Shown: positions 8,760 through 16,626 of the stretch, in pieces
Layout: each line of letters opens with the position of its first letter
Numbering within the stretch: position 1 is the stretch's first letter
Assembly (NCBI RefSeq): GCF_022458895.1
Contig: NZ_JAINFL010000001.1
Location: forward strand, 930,001 to 994,000
Source of the DNA: Roseihalotalea indica
GTDB taxonomy: Bacteria > Bacteroidota > Bacteroidia > Cytophagales > Cyclobacteriaceae
Reading direction: 5' to 3'
Length of the DNA: 64,000 nucleotides
Translations under genes and position numbers: made by a program
The notes under the pieces: generated by a model
What the model was told of the DNA's origin: nothing
The model's database searches: none
The model's input: the letters and a program-made list of their open reading frames with translations, nothing else

Positions 8760-8932
8760 TTTATTTTAACTGGCTGGCAACATCTATCTAAACCTAACAA
8801 AAACTATATTCATTTGCAAACGGTTACAAACATTTACATACGAAAGTAAATGGGTAACTCCCGACTTCATGCTTGGCCCTGCCGTTACTTTGCTGACATC
8901 AATTCAATGTTCAACGCAAAAAACTACGAGTT

Positions 8933-9298
8933 ATGAACGCATTAAAGAATCACGTACAATTAATTGGTAACTTAGGTCAGGACCCTGAAATAAAGCAACT
9001 GGAAAGTGGTAAAACGCTCGCGAAATTCTCGCTGGCCACCACCGAGTCTTATAAAAATAAAAAAGGCGAATACGTAAACGATACCCAGTGGCACTCAATT
9101 ATTGCCTGGGATAATCTGGCGCAGATTGCCGAGAAGTATTTACATAAAGGTAAGCAAGTGGCTCTGGTGGGTAAACTCAACCACCGGCAGTACGAAGACA
9201 AAGAAGGTATTAAACGCTACGTGACCGAGATTGTCGCCAGCGACCTGATGATGCTGGGCAAGCGGGAACCTGCTACTGAAGATGAGCTTCCTTTCTAG
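8933..9298 (+). CDS. ssb: single-stranded DNA-binding protein
   Basis: 121 residues with an OB fold: N-terminal NHVQLIGNLGQDPEIKQ, aromatic WHSIIAWDNLAQIAEKYLHKG and YVTEIVASDLMMLG, all typical of SSB. The C-terminal tail is acidic and ends DELPF, the partner-binding tip. It binds single-stranded DNA as a tetramer. The protein is short, with almost no linker, as in accessory or phage-type SSBs, so this may be a second copy beside a longer housekeeping SSB elsewhere. A strong hairpin with a T-run follows at 9341-9380. Confidence 0.95.
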   Translation: MNALKNHVQLIGNLGQDPEIKQLESGKTLAKFSLATTESYKNKKGEYVNDTQWHSIIAWDNLAQIAEKYLHKGKQVALVGKLNHRQYEDKEGIKRYVTEIVASDLMMLGKREPATEDELPF

Positions 9299-9340
9299 TC
9301 ACATATATTTTGGTTAAACCCATTGAGGAATATTTTTTTA

Positions 9341-9381
9341 AGACTTCCGGAGATTCAGCCACTTCGGAAGTCTGCTTTTTT
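9341..9381 (+). terminator. intrinsic terminator after ssb
   Basis: AGACTTCCG (9341-9349) pairs with CGGAAGTCT (9365-9373), followed by gctttttta. It ends 75 bp after the ssb stop. The arms recur in the larger palindrome at 9477-9541. Confidence 0.85.
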
Positions 9382-9476
9382 ATACACCGACGTAACCGCT
9401 TTCATTACATACTGGGGTAGTTCTCGGTAAACCTCCGTGGTCAACGATCTGCCACATTCTTCACTACTATTGGAGC

Positions 9477-9541
9477 AGACTTCCGAAGTTTCAGTTTGCC
9501 CTATTGAGAAGACAATTGACGGCTAAAAACTTCGGAAGTCT
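9477..9541. repeat. 15-bp inverted repeat sharing arms with the ssb terminator
   Basis: AGACTTCCGAAGTTT (9477-9491) and AAACTTCGGAAGTCT (9527-9541) are perfect complements with a 35-nt loop. The inner unit ACTTCGGAAGTCT also occurs at 9361-9373. Each arm is itself almost palindromic. Confidence 0.8.
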
Positions 9542-9652
9542 CCGATGACCACATGAAATAATCGAGCACCCGCGAGGTTATCACTCTGCTCCCATCGTTG
9601 CAATCTCAATGAGTTGTACTTACCTTAACCATTGGTCAATTAAAAAAACAAT

Positions 9653-10522
9653 ATGCCGACATATTTTTCACTGAGTGCTTTTATAATGCTCGGTTTACTT
9701 CTGGCTTGCAATGGAAAAAACGGCTCGGATGTAGATTCGTCTGCGATGGTAGCTACTGATTCGTCTACCGCTCAGCTCAGCAGTGATGATGCCTGGGAAT
9801 TAGTCTGGAGTGATGAGTTTGAAAGCGAAACCATTGACCTTGACAAGTGGACTTTTCAAGAGGGCAACGGTTGCCCAAATTTGTGCGGATGGGGTAATAA
9901 CGAGTTAGAGTACTACACCGATCGGCCCGAAAATGCCTTTATGGAAGATGGCCATCTGGTAATACAAGCGCAGCAGGAGGATTACGAAGGAGCGTCGTAT
10001 ACCAGTGCTAAATTGATAAGTCGGGGAAAAGGTGATTTCCAATTCGGGCGTATTGAGATGCGGGCGAAACTGCCGGAGGGGCAGGGAATCTGGCCGGCGT
10101 TCTGGATGCTACCCACCGAGGAAGTATACGGAGGCTGGGCCGCCAGCGGTGAAATTGACATTATGGAAATGGTGGGTCATGAACCCAACACCGTTCACGG
10201 AACGGTGCACTACAACCCCGTACCCAGCAATCAACATCAGGGCGAACCCTACGAGGCAACTTCTGACCTTTCCGAAGAATTTCATACCTACGGCATTACC
10301 TGGCAACAGGATAGCATCCACTGGTGGTTTGATGATACTAACTTTTTTACGGTGCGGAAGGGAGAGCTGGCGCAGGCAGAACGGTACCCATTTAACGAAA
10401 AATTTTACCTGATCCTGAACCTTGCCGTAGGTGGCAACTGGCCCGGATCGCCCGATACTACTACTCAGTTTCCCCAAGAGTTTGTGGTAGACTACGTGCG
10501 GGTGTATCAGCAAAAACCATAA
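9653..10522 (+). CDS. GH16 beta-glucanase (laminarinase-type), lipoprotein
   Basis: 289 residues. The N-terminus has a lipobox with Cys19 (LLLAC) and a Ser/Asp-rich linker to about 45. The GH16 domain follows: WELVWSDEFES, NNELEYYT, GRIEMRAKLPEGQGIWPAFWML, and the catalytic GEIDIMEMVG with nucleophile Glu167 and acid/base Glu172 around Asp169. The C-terminal end FPQEFVVDYVRVYQ is standard. The insertion of one residue between Asp and Glu (EIDIME) is typical of laminarinases and related bacterial beta-1,3-glucanases. It probably cleaves algal laminarin-like glucan at the cell surface. No SusC/SusD pair is adjacent. Confidence 0.95.
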   Translation: MPTYFSLSAFIMLGLLLACNGKNGSDVDSSAMVATDSSTAQLSSDDAWELVWSDEFESETIDLDKWTFQEGNGCPNLCGWGNNELEYYTDRPENAFMEDGHLVIQAQQEDYEGASYTSAKLISRGKGDFQFGRIEMRAKLPEGQGIWPAFWMLPTEEVYGGWAASGEIDIMEMVGHEPNTVHGTVHYNPVPSNQHQGEPYEATSDLSEEFHTYGITWQQDSIHWWFDDTNFFTVRKGELAQAERYPFNEKFYLILNLAVGGNWPGSPDTTTQFPQEFVVDYVRVYQQKP

Positions 10523-10621
10523 AATTAGTAATATTTTAACGCGTGTAGGGTCTGCCGCAGATGCGCCGAATCTGCTATTGGCAAAGTGAGTATCATTATA
10601 GCGTTTAATGATCGCACCCAT

Positions 10622-11002
10622 ATGAAACGCCCCGCATACCTTTTTCTCTTTATTTTGATCGTATTTTGTGCTTCCTGTTCAGAAGATGAAAGCGTGAATA
10701 AACCAGCAGCGCCCACCTTACAGCAAGATAACGTTTATAATAACAGCGTATCTTATCGGGTTATTATTGATGAGAGCATAAGTAGCGGATCATCATTCGC
10801 TGCTATTCAGAAAGAGGGGAGCACGGCTCTCACTCATGAAGAAATCAAAAGCCGCTCCCAAGCTCAAGCAGTGAGTGGAGGACAAGTCAATAAAGCTAGT
10901 TTCTCGGGCCTTAACTTTCAAACAAGCTATGTGATCTACGCCTTCATCGAAGTAGAGGGCGTCACTAGTGATATCACTACATTGAACGTTTCTATTCCAT
11001 AA
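10622..11002 (+). CDS. lipoprotein with a fibronectin-III-like segment
   Basis: From the ATG at 10622 this encodes 126 residues. MKRPAYLFLFILIVFCASC is a lipoprotein signal with the cysteine at residue 19. The mature part opens PAAPTLQQDN and ends with FQTSYVIYAFIEVEG, resembling the last strands of fibronectin type III-like domains found in Bacteroidota surface proteins. Function unknown. The open frame begins at 10586, but the upstream 12 residues are polar and do not fit a signal peptide. Confidence 0.7.
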   Translation: MKRPAYLFLFILIVFCASCSEDESVNKPAAPTLQQDNVYNNSVSYRVIIDESISSGSSFAAIQKEGSTALTHEEIKSRSQAQAVSGGQVNKASFSGLNFQTSYVIYAFIEVEGVTSDITTLNVSIP

Positions 11003-11074
11003 TGCTTCACTCGCACGGAATGATAGCTTACGAACTATACGACGTGAAGACCGGTGTAGAAATCTTTAGAACTA

Positions 11075-12025
11075 TTAGCGCATTTGCCAGGCACGGCCGG
11101 GTTCTTCCACCCGGAATGTTTCGAAACACCCTCGGTCCTGCAACGGCACATAAACCGTGCGTCCATCAGGCCCGCCAAAGGCAATATTAGAAGGTAGTTT
11201 TCCGGTTAAGGTAATCTCTTGAAGAATTTCACCATCAGGCGAAACTTTCACCACAGTTCCTTTTCCGTGGCGGGCAATGTAAAGGTTTCCAGCCTGATCG
11301 CAACGCATACCGTCCATCCCATGATCCGGGAAGGTAATGAGTTCTCGCTTGTTGCTGATCTCACCTTCGGGTGAAAGATCATACGCCCACACTACCCGCT
11401 GTACACTTTCGTTCACGTATAATGTTTTTTCGTCAGGACTAACTTCCACACCATTGGTCGTTCCCATGTCGGCTTCCAGCAGGGTGGTGGCACCGTCGGG
11501 GGTAATGCGCCAAAGCTGCCCGGTAGACTCTGCCCAGTTGGGGTCGCTGGCAATCAGAATATCATTAGCCATAATAGTAATATCATTCGGCTGATTCATT
11601 GAATCGTTGTGGGCCAGCACCGTGATGGACTGGTCGCTCATAGAAACCCGGAGAATGTTGTGCTGAGGATAATCGGCAATCAGCATATCTCCCGCCTGAT
11701 TAAAGCGGATACCGTTGCCTACGCTGCCTTCCGGTAAGCGAACAAACAAAGAAGCTTCCCCTTCGGAAGTAACCTTGCCGATGGTGCCCTGCTCCTGAAA
11801 ATTAACCGCGTACAAAATTCCATCATCATCCACTGCGGGGCCTTCAATGCCTCTGGTAAACCCTTCCGGACTCGTAAAATCCTGGCTTTGGTATAGAGAG
11901 GAATCTGCCGGAGCAACTTCCTGACTGTTTGTATTTTCTTCTTCTGATGATTGATTGGATGAAGTACAGGCCCAACTGCTGAGCATAGTTAACAAGCAAA
12001 GAAGGCGAATGCCGTGGTAAAGCAT
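11075..12025 (-). CDS. SMP-30/gluconolactonase-type lipoprotein
   Basis: 316 residues from the ATG at 12025, giving a lipoprotein signal (MLYHGIRLLCLLTMLSSWAC, Cys20). The mature protein is a six-bladed beta propeller of the SMP-30/gluconolactonase/LRE-like family: repeats such as GIEGPAVDDDGILYAVNF, GNGIRFNQAGDMLIADY, TNGVEVSPDEKTLYVNES and DGMRCDQAGNLYIARHG. These carry the Asn and Asp that bind the divalent metal, and they point to a lactonase acting in the periplasm or at the surface. The frame is open to 12199, but that extension overlaps the CBM9-like gene. It starts 28 bp after the stop of that gene and is probably co-transcribed. Confidence 0.88.
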   Translation of the reverse strand: MLYHGIRLLCLLTMLSSWACTSSNQSSEEENTNSQEVAPADSSLYQSQDFTSPEGFTRGIEGPAVDDDGILYAVNFQEQGTIGKVTSEGEASLFVRLPEGSVGNGIRFNQAGDMLIADYPQHNILRVSMSDQSITVLAHNDSMNQPNDITIMANDILIASDPNWAESTGQLWRITPDGATTLLEADMGTTNGVEVSPDEKTLYVNESVQRVVWAYDLSPEGEISNKRELITFPDHGMDGMRCDQAGNLYIARHGKGTVVKVSPDGEILQEITLTGKLPSNIAFGGPDGRTVYVPLQDRGCFETFRVEEPGRAWQMR

Positions 12026-12053
12026 AGAAGTAAGTCGTGATAAAGGTAAAAGA

Positions 12054-12764
12054 CTATTGAAAGGCGAAAGTACCGAATTTCTGGTATTCGTGGAAGCTGC
12101 CCGAAGTGGGTTGCCACTGCCAGTAACGAGGCTCGCCCGCATCGTAGTCAATACGGTACAGGTTGGCCCGCCAGCGGGTTCCGGCTTTGGGTGGTACATT
12201 TTCTAAAGGGTTGAGCAGGGCGTAAGGTATGAAGAACTCGGCCGTCCAGCCACTCACGCTAGCCATGCTTTCTTTCTTCCCGCCCTGCACCGAAGTAGCA
12301 TGGCGGGTGCGGCGCTCACCTTCATAATGCCAGGGACGCCAGCCGTAAAACGATTCTTTCAGGTTAGGAATAAGAATAGGCAATTCGTAATTCAGTGGCG
12401 AAAGCTCGTATTCAAAATAGATCGGGTATTTCTCTTCGGGCCAAAGAAACACTTCTACTACATCTTCATTAAAAAGGTTAGTGAAATCTTCGGTAAGCGT
12501 AGCGGTCAGGGTTTCATCTTCACACTGCATCAGAAAATACAGCCCGGTTTCAGAATACAGCACCTTGGCCTGAGTTTTTAGATCAGAAGAAGGGCCGTGG
12601 TTTAGGGTGAGCGTAACCCATTCGGTCTGGTTCCAGGCTTCGTGGTCGCCTTGTCCGTTAATTTCAAAATCCGAAGTGGGCAAAATCGGCAGTGTAGTGT
12701 CTTGACTCATGGCGGGTAGTACCAAAAACTGAAGAAAGGTAAAAATAAAGCAGAAATTGCGCAT
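12054..12764 (-). CDS. exported carbohydrate-binding family 9-like protein
   Basis: 236 residues with a signal peptide to about residue 20 (FLVLPAMSQ). The mature part is a CBM9-like domain (DUF1083 type): FEINGQGDHEAWNQTEWVTL, AKVLYSETGLYFLMQCED, FNEDVVEVFLWPEE and GWTAEFFIPYALL are typical, and RWRANLYRIDY follows. These domains bind sugar ends or decorate proteins acting on glycans; no enzyme domain is fused. It is the first gene of the pair with the SMP-30-like lipoprotein. Confidence 0.88.
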   Translation of the reverse strand: MRNFCFIFTFLQFLVLPAMSQDTTLPILPTSDFEINGQGDHEAWNQTEWVTLTLNHGPSSDLKTQAKVLYSETGLYFLMQCEDETLTATLTEDFTNLFNEDVVEVFLWPEEKYPIYFEYELSPLNYELPILIPNLKESFYGWRPWHYEGERRTRHATSVQGGKKESMASVSGWTAEFFIPYALLNPLENVPPKAGTRWRANLYRIDYDAGEPRYWQWQPTSGSFHEYQKFGTFAFQ

Positions 12765-12956
12765 ATAGGTCAGGCTGGCGGCATACTATTGCCTTTTCCC
12801 GAAAAGTACGCAATGCTGCGGAATAAATAAAAGAGTGCGCTCAAGAATGAGGCTTTTTTGAATAGATTCTATGTATTGCAGATGCCTTATTTCGTATCAT
12901 TCAACTGCTGCAAAAAAATACCTGCTCTGAGATCGAGGGTAACCTCTGCTAATAAG

Positions 12957-12984
12957 TTCAGAGTCCTCTTCGAGTGACTCTGAA
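12957..12984. repeat. palindromic extragenic repeat, short class (copy D)
   Basis: TTCAGAGTC (12957-12965) pairs with GACTCTGAA (12976-12984). The loop CTCTTCGAGT matches copies A and B. Confidence 0.8.
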
Positions 12985-13033
12985 TGAGCTGGCGAGAGAA
13001 GATTCGTGCCTATGAATTGTAAGCGCTCAATTT

Positions 13034-13080
13034 CCCCCTCAGAGTACCGGGCGGCGACCGCTCGAAGAGGACTTTGAGTG
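13034..13080 (-). repeat. palindromic extragenic repeat, long class (copy E)
   Basis: Read on the minus strand it begins CACTCAAAGTCCTCTTCGAG and aligns with copy C from end to end. The terminal arms pair as CTCAGAGT (13038-13045) with ACTTTGAG (13071-13078), with one G-T wobble. Confidence 0.82.
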
Positions 13081-13266
13081 TCTGAGACGAGCTATTACGT
13101 GATTTTGTCTACCCATAAACTAACTGAGCTACGGCGATGGTAACAAATTCTATTATTTGAGTTCGCATCAACCTGTTTTTGCAAAAAAAATACTAAAAAG
13201 ATTAACCGCTTGTCCCCCTTGCAGGAATCAGCATCGTCATTAGAGCAAACTTTAAAACCTATAATT

Positions 13267-13644
13267 ATGAAAAATGCGATTAGCTGGTTTGAAATTCCGG
13301 CTCAGAATTTTGAAAGAGCCAAATCATTTTACGAGCAAGTACTAAATGCTACATTGACTCGGGAAGAGATGGAGGGGCAGGAGGACATAATGGCCTTCTT
13401 TCCGGCCGACTTAGAGAATGGCGGAATTGGCGGGTGTATTGTTAGTGGAAGAGGGTACGAATCGTCAGAAACCGGAGCTTTAGTCTATCTTAATGGGGGC
13501 GACGACCTTTCGGTTCCTCTGGCTCGGGTGGAGCAGGCCGGTGGCAAAGTTGTTATGCCTAAGACTGCTATTGGTCCGCATGGGTTTATTGCGCAATTTA
13601 TTGATAGTGAGGGCAATAAGGTAGCGTTTCACTCAGATAACTAA
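13267..13644 (+). CDS. VOC family (glyoxalase-like) protein
   Basis: 125 residues from the ATG at 13267. The vicinal-oxygen-chelate fold is shown by SWFEIPAQNFERAKSFYEQVL at the start, GALVYLNGGDDLSVPLARVEQAGGKVVMPK in the middle and GFIAQFIDSEGNKVAFHS at the end. The closest types are small PhnB/bleomycin-resistance-like proteins; the reaction is unknown. The longer frame beginning with TTG at 13210 lacks a natural start. It lies 154 bp upstream of the DGPF protein and ECF42 sigma gene and is probably part of that regulon. Confidence 0.88.
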   Translation: MKNAISWFEIPAQNFERAKSFYEQVLNATLTREEMEGQEDIMAFFPADLENGGIGGCIVSGRGYESSETGALVYLNGGDDLSVPLARVEQAGGKVVMPKTAIGPHGFIAQFIDSEGNKVAFHSDN

Positions 13645-13798
13645 CGGTTCCTCAGGAGCAGGTTGGCGGAGTGATAGAAAAATGGTTAGGTGGTGGGCAG
13701 TCGTTATATGGGTGAACTGCCTGCTGCTTCCCAATCCGTAAATCAACGCTTAATATTTAAAATCAACGTCATAACCCGTATATTACTAGAACGAAACT

Positions 13799-14146
13799 AT
13801 GAAAGAATTCATGATGATCTTTATTGGGGCCGATTATGAAGAATTGGGCCTCTCCCCCGAGCAGCTTCAGGACCGAATGGGCAAATGGTTTGCCTGGGGT
13901 GATAAGATGAAAGAAAAAGGAGCTTTACGGAGCGGGGAAGCCCTTATGCCCAAAGTCAAACGAATTACCGGCCCTGACCGGATTGAATCTGACGGCCCCT
14001 TTGTAGAAAGTAAGGAGCTCATTGGGGGCTACTACATCGTTGTGGCCAACAGTTACGAAGAAGTAGCCGAAATCGCCCAGGATTTTCCCGATTATGATCT
14101 GGGAGCATCGGTAGAAATTCGGGAGGTTATGAAATTTGACCAGTAA
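13799..14146 (+). CDS. YCII-related DGPF-domain protein
   Basis: 115 residues of the YCII/DGPF family, named after the DGPF motif seen here in ESDGPFVESKELIGGYYIV. The ferredoxin-like fold opens with KEFMMIFIG and ends with ASVEIREVM. The biochemical function of the family is not established. In many bacteria these genes sit directly beside an ECF42 sigma factor, as here: its stop codon is separated from the sigma ATG by one base (TAAGATG), implying translational coupling. Confidence 0.93.
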   Translation: MKEFMMIFIGADYEELGLSPEQLQDRMGKWFAWGDKMKEKGALRSGEALMPKVKRITGPDRIESDGPFVESKELIGGYYIVVANSYEEVAEIAQDFPDYDLGASVEIREVMKFDQ

Positions 14147-14147
14147 G

Positions 14148-15392
14148 ATGAATCATAAAGTAGTAGACCATCTTTTCCGGCATCAGTATGGGCGGATGGT
14201 CGCTATTTTATCCCGTATTTTTGGCCTTGCTCACCTGGAACTTGTTGAAGATGCTATTCAGGACACCTTTATCAAGGCTACATTACAGTGGCGTAATGAA
14301 ATTCCGGAACACCCGGAGGCCTGGCTGACCCAAGCCGCTAAAAACCGGGTTATCGATTTGCTTCGGCAGATCAATGCGGAACGAGATCGTTATCAGAAAA
14401 TATCGCATGGTTCTATTGCCATGGAGATCAGCGAGCTCTTCCTGGACCATGAAGTTGAAGACAGTCAACTGCGGATGATCTTTGTGGCCTGTCACCCGGC
14501 ATTGTCGCGAGAGGAACAGATTGCCTTTGCCCTGAAAACCCTGTCCGGATTCTCTATGAAGGAGATAGCCGCCGCCTTACTTCAAAAGGAAGAAACGATT
14601 AAAAAGCGCCTCATCCGTGCCCGGAAAAAAATCAAACAGCAACAGGTAGCATTCACTTATCCTGATCCCGAGGAGATTGATGACCGAATGGCGGCGGTTT
14701 TGCAGGTTATCTATTTGATCTTCAACGAAGGGTTTCATTCCACCAAAGCTGATTCTTTAATCAGTAAAGATGTATGCGGCGAGGCTATGCGGCTTTGTAA
14801 ACTATTACTGGTCAAGGAAAGATTTAGAAGCGGTAGTTTGTACGCCTTATTCGCGCTATGTTGCTTTCACGCCTCCCGCCTAGAGTCTAAGATTAGTACT
14901 GAAAACGAGATCGTCAATCTTCAGTATCAGGACCGGTCTAAGTGGTACGGTCCGTTGATGATACTAGGAAATAACGCCATGCAAAAGTCACTTGAATACG
15001 ACGACCAATCAGTGTATCACTATGAAGCCGCCATCGCTGCCGAACATCTAAAAGCCCCTCAGTTTGAAAGCACCGACTGGACCCGCATTCTTGCGTTATA
15101 CCATGATTTATACGCCTTACAGCCGAACGATCAGGTGCTGTTGTCTATCGCTTCGGTGTACCTTCAAATGGATCAAACCGATCAGGCCAAACACTTTCTT
15201 GACCGCATACCAACGCATAGTTTGCATCATCGGGAGTACTTGCTGAGTGGCTGTTATGCCGAATACTATCTTAAATCGGGCAATATTGAACATGCCCTAA
15301 CCGAGATCAACAAAGCCATTCAGTTGTGTTCAAACGACCTGGAACGAGCCTACCTCCGGAAAAAGAAAAAGCAAATTGCTAACGAGGTTTAG
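14148..15392 (+). CDS. ECF42-type RNA polymerase sigma factor
   Basis: 414 residues from ATG 14148. Region 2 (about 5-75) has HQYGRMVAILSRIFG and LVEDAIQDTFIKA; region 4 (about 125-165) has REEQIAFALKTLSGFSMKEIA and the helix-turn-helix to RARKKIKQQ. A long C-terminal extension (about 180-414, DUF6596/TPR-like, with VIYLIFNEGFHST and repeated helices) replaces a separate anti-sigma, the hallmark of the ECF42 group. It should direct transcription of the neighbouring DGPF and probably VOC genes. The frame begins with TTG at 14136, inside the previous gene, but the ATG at 14148 is the better start. Confidence 0.93.
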   Translation: MNHKVVDHLFRHQYGRMVAILSRIFGLAHLELVEDAIQDTFIKATLQWRNEIPEHPEAWLTQAAKNRVIDLLRQINAERDRYQKISHGSIAMEISELFLDHEVEDSQLRMIFVACHPALSREEQIAFALKTLSGFSMKEIAAALLQKEETIKKRLIRARKKIKQQQVAFTYPDPEEIDDRMAAVLQVIYLIFNEGFHSTKADSLISKDVCGEAMRLCKLLLVKERFRSGSLYALFALCCFHASRLESKISTENEIVNLQYQDRSKWYGPLMILGNNAMQKSLEYDDQSVYHYEAAIAAEHLKAPQFESTDWTRILALYHDLYALQPNDQVLLSIASVYLQMDQTDQAKHFLDRIPTHSLHHREYLLSGCYAEYYLKSGNIEHALTEINKAIQLCSNDLERAYLRKKKKQIANEV

Positions 15393-15454
15393 AGAGGAGG
15401 AGTAATTCAATACTGCTTCAAAAGCTACTGATGCTTTACATTAGCAGTAGGCTA

Positions 15455-16618
15455 TTATTTCTCCCAACTTTCTGGTTTTCTAAAATCATCTCTATCAAAG
15501 TTCTTATCCACAAAGTTATAGCCCAGATCGTACGTGATAGTCTCATTTTCAAAATGGAAACTAAAGTATTGCCCATTGGTATCAACCTTTTTTAGCTCTC
15601 TTTCATGCTGTCTCTTTTCATTCGGATCTGGGCCCCAATAAGTATAATTTCTCCTAAAGCCCAATTTATAAGTTGTAACAAAACTTGTATTTACAGTCGG
15701 ACTACCTCTTAGTTCAGTCCACAAATAAAAACTCTCCGATTTATTAAGAGATAAGATTAATGAATCTTTAAGAAATGTATAGTAATGAAGTTTAGGGTAG
15801 AACGGCTCATCATTTGGAATAGAGTCAAGAGCGATTTGTTCGTAGATGCCGGAAATAGGAACATACGCCCAAATTAATTCTTTCGGCCCAGCCATGCCAT
15901 AATCTGAAATCGTCTTAATTATTCTTCCCTCTTTGATAAACGTTGTGGTAATTTCTGTATCGTCGGTATGGCCGACCTCGTAATTGTTGTCAAGGTTTGA
16001 AATGTTTGCTTTCCGAAATTTATTGAAAATATATTCAGTTTGACTTTTCGTTAGTCTACCTTCAAAGAAGCCAAGAACATTTGTATATCCCTCACCCTGA
16101 AATAACAAAGAGCCATCCTGGTTGACTGATATATCCATCATTGGGCACGAACCATAACAGCCTGTGGCAGAGTAAATTATTTGGTCAAATTCTGGTGATT
16201 TTTTCAAATCGTGATGGATACGAACATATTTTAGCTCGGTACTATCTTTTCCAGCAAGTATTAAGGTGTCTTCCTCAACCTTGATAAATGAACTCCAATA
16301 ATTCCATGAATCGTCCAATACATTTTTTATGTAAATGCTATTAGACTGAATTTTGTATAGAGTAAAATTTCCAAAATATTGGTATTTATCTTCACCCGTG
16401 ATAGAGTCGGTTACCTCCTCAACAAATCCCTCAAAGAACTCTATGCTGTCCGGGGTGAATCCGATTGCAGATGGATAATCCGTGAGTTTTTTACTAGCAG
16501 ATTTCTCGGCAATTAGCTCCCATTCACCAAGCAACTTTTGTTTTGATAGGTTGTCAGTATTATCACAACTTATCGTTATTGTGAATAAAAGCGAGTATGT
16601 AGACAGTCTAATAAGCAT
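15455..16618 (-). CDS. lipoprotein with DUF6438-type domain
   Basis: 387 residues from ATG 16618. MLIRLSTYSLLFTITISC is a lipoprotein signal. A first part resembles lipocalin-like domains (KLLGEWELIAEKSA, FEGFVEEVTDS). The segment IIYSATGCYGSCPMMDISVN with a Cys-x3-Cys pair, followed by EGRLTKSQTEYIFNKF and a TDDTEITTTFI stretch, matches the Bacteroidota DUF6438 family, of unknown function. The end is beta-rich with unclear fold. It starts 8 bp after the stop of the upstream gene at 16627 and is probably co-transcribed. Confidence 0.8.
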   Translation of the reverse strand: MLIRLSTYSLLFTITISCDNTDNLSKQKLLGEWELIAEKSASKKLTDYPSAIGFTPDSIEFFEGFVEEVTDSITGEDKYQYFGNFTLYKIQSNSIYIKNVLDDSWNYWSSFIKVEEDTLILAGKDSTELKYVRIHHDLKKSPEFDQIIYSATGCYGSCPMMDISVNQDGSLLFQGEGYTNVLGFFEGRLTKSQTEYIFNKFRKANISNLDNNYEVGHTDDTEITTTFIKEGRIIKTISDYGMAGPKELIWAYVPISGIYEQIALDSIPNDEPFYPKLHYYTFLKDSLILSLNKSESFYLWTELRGSPTVNTSFVTTYKLGFRRNYTYWGPDPNEKRQHERELKKVDTNGQYFSFHFENETITYDLGYNFVDKNFDRDDFRKPESWEK

Positions 16619-16626
16619 TTTATTAA

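Larger units (their letters stand above)
12765..13209. other. gene-free spacer with two palindromic repeats
   Basis: No coding frame is supported. It contains the short-class repeat D (12957-12984) and the long-class repeat E (13034-13080). Confidence 0.6.

Noticed and set aside
10109..10621. 170-codon open frame on the minus strand
   Set aside because: Antisense to the GH16 gene, with no signal or domain.
13211..13238. TGTC...CGTC pair upstream of the VOC gene as an ECF promoter
   Set aside because: TGTC at 13211 and CGTC at 13235 fit ECF-type elements only loosely, and no matching pair exists upstream of the DGPF gene.
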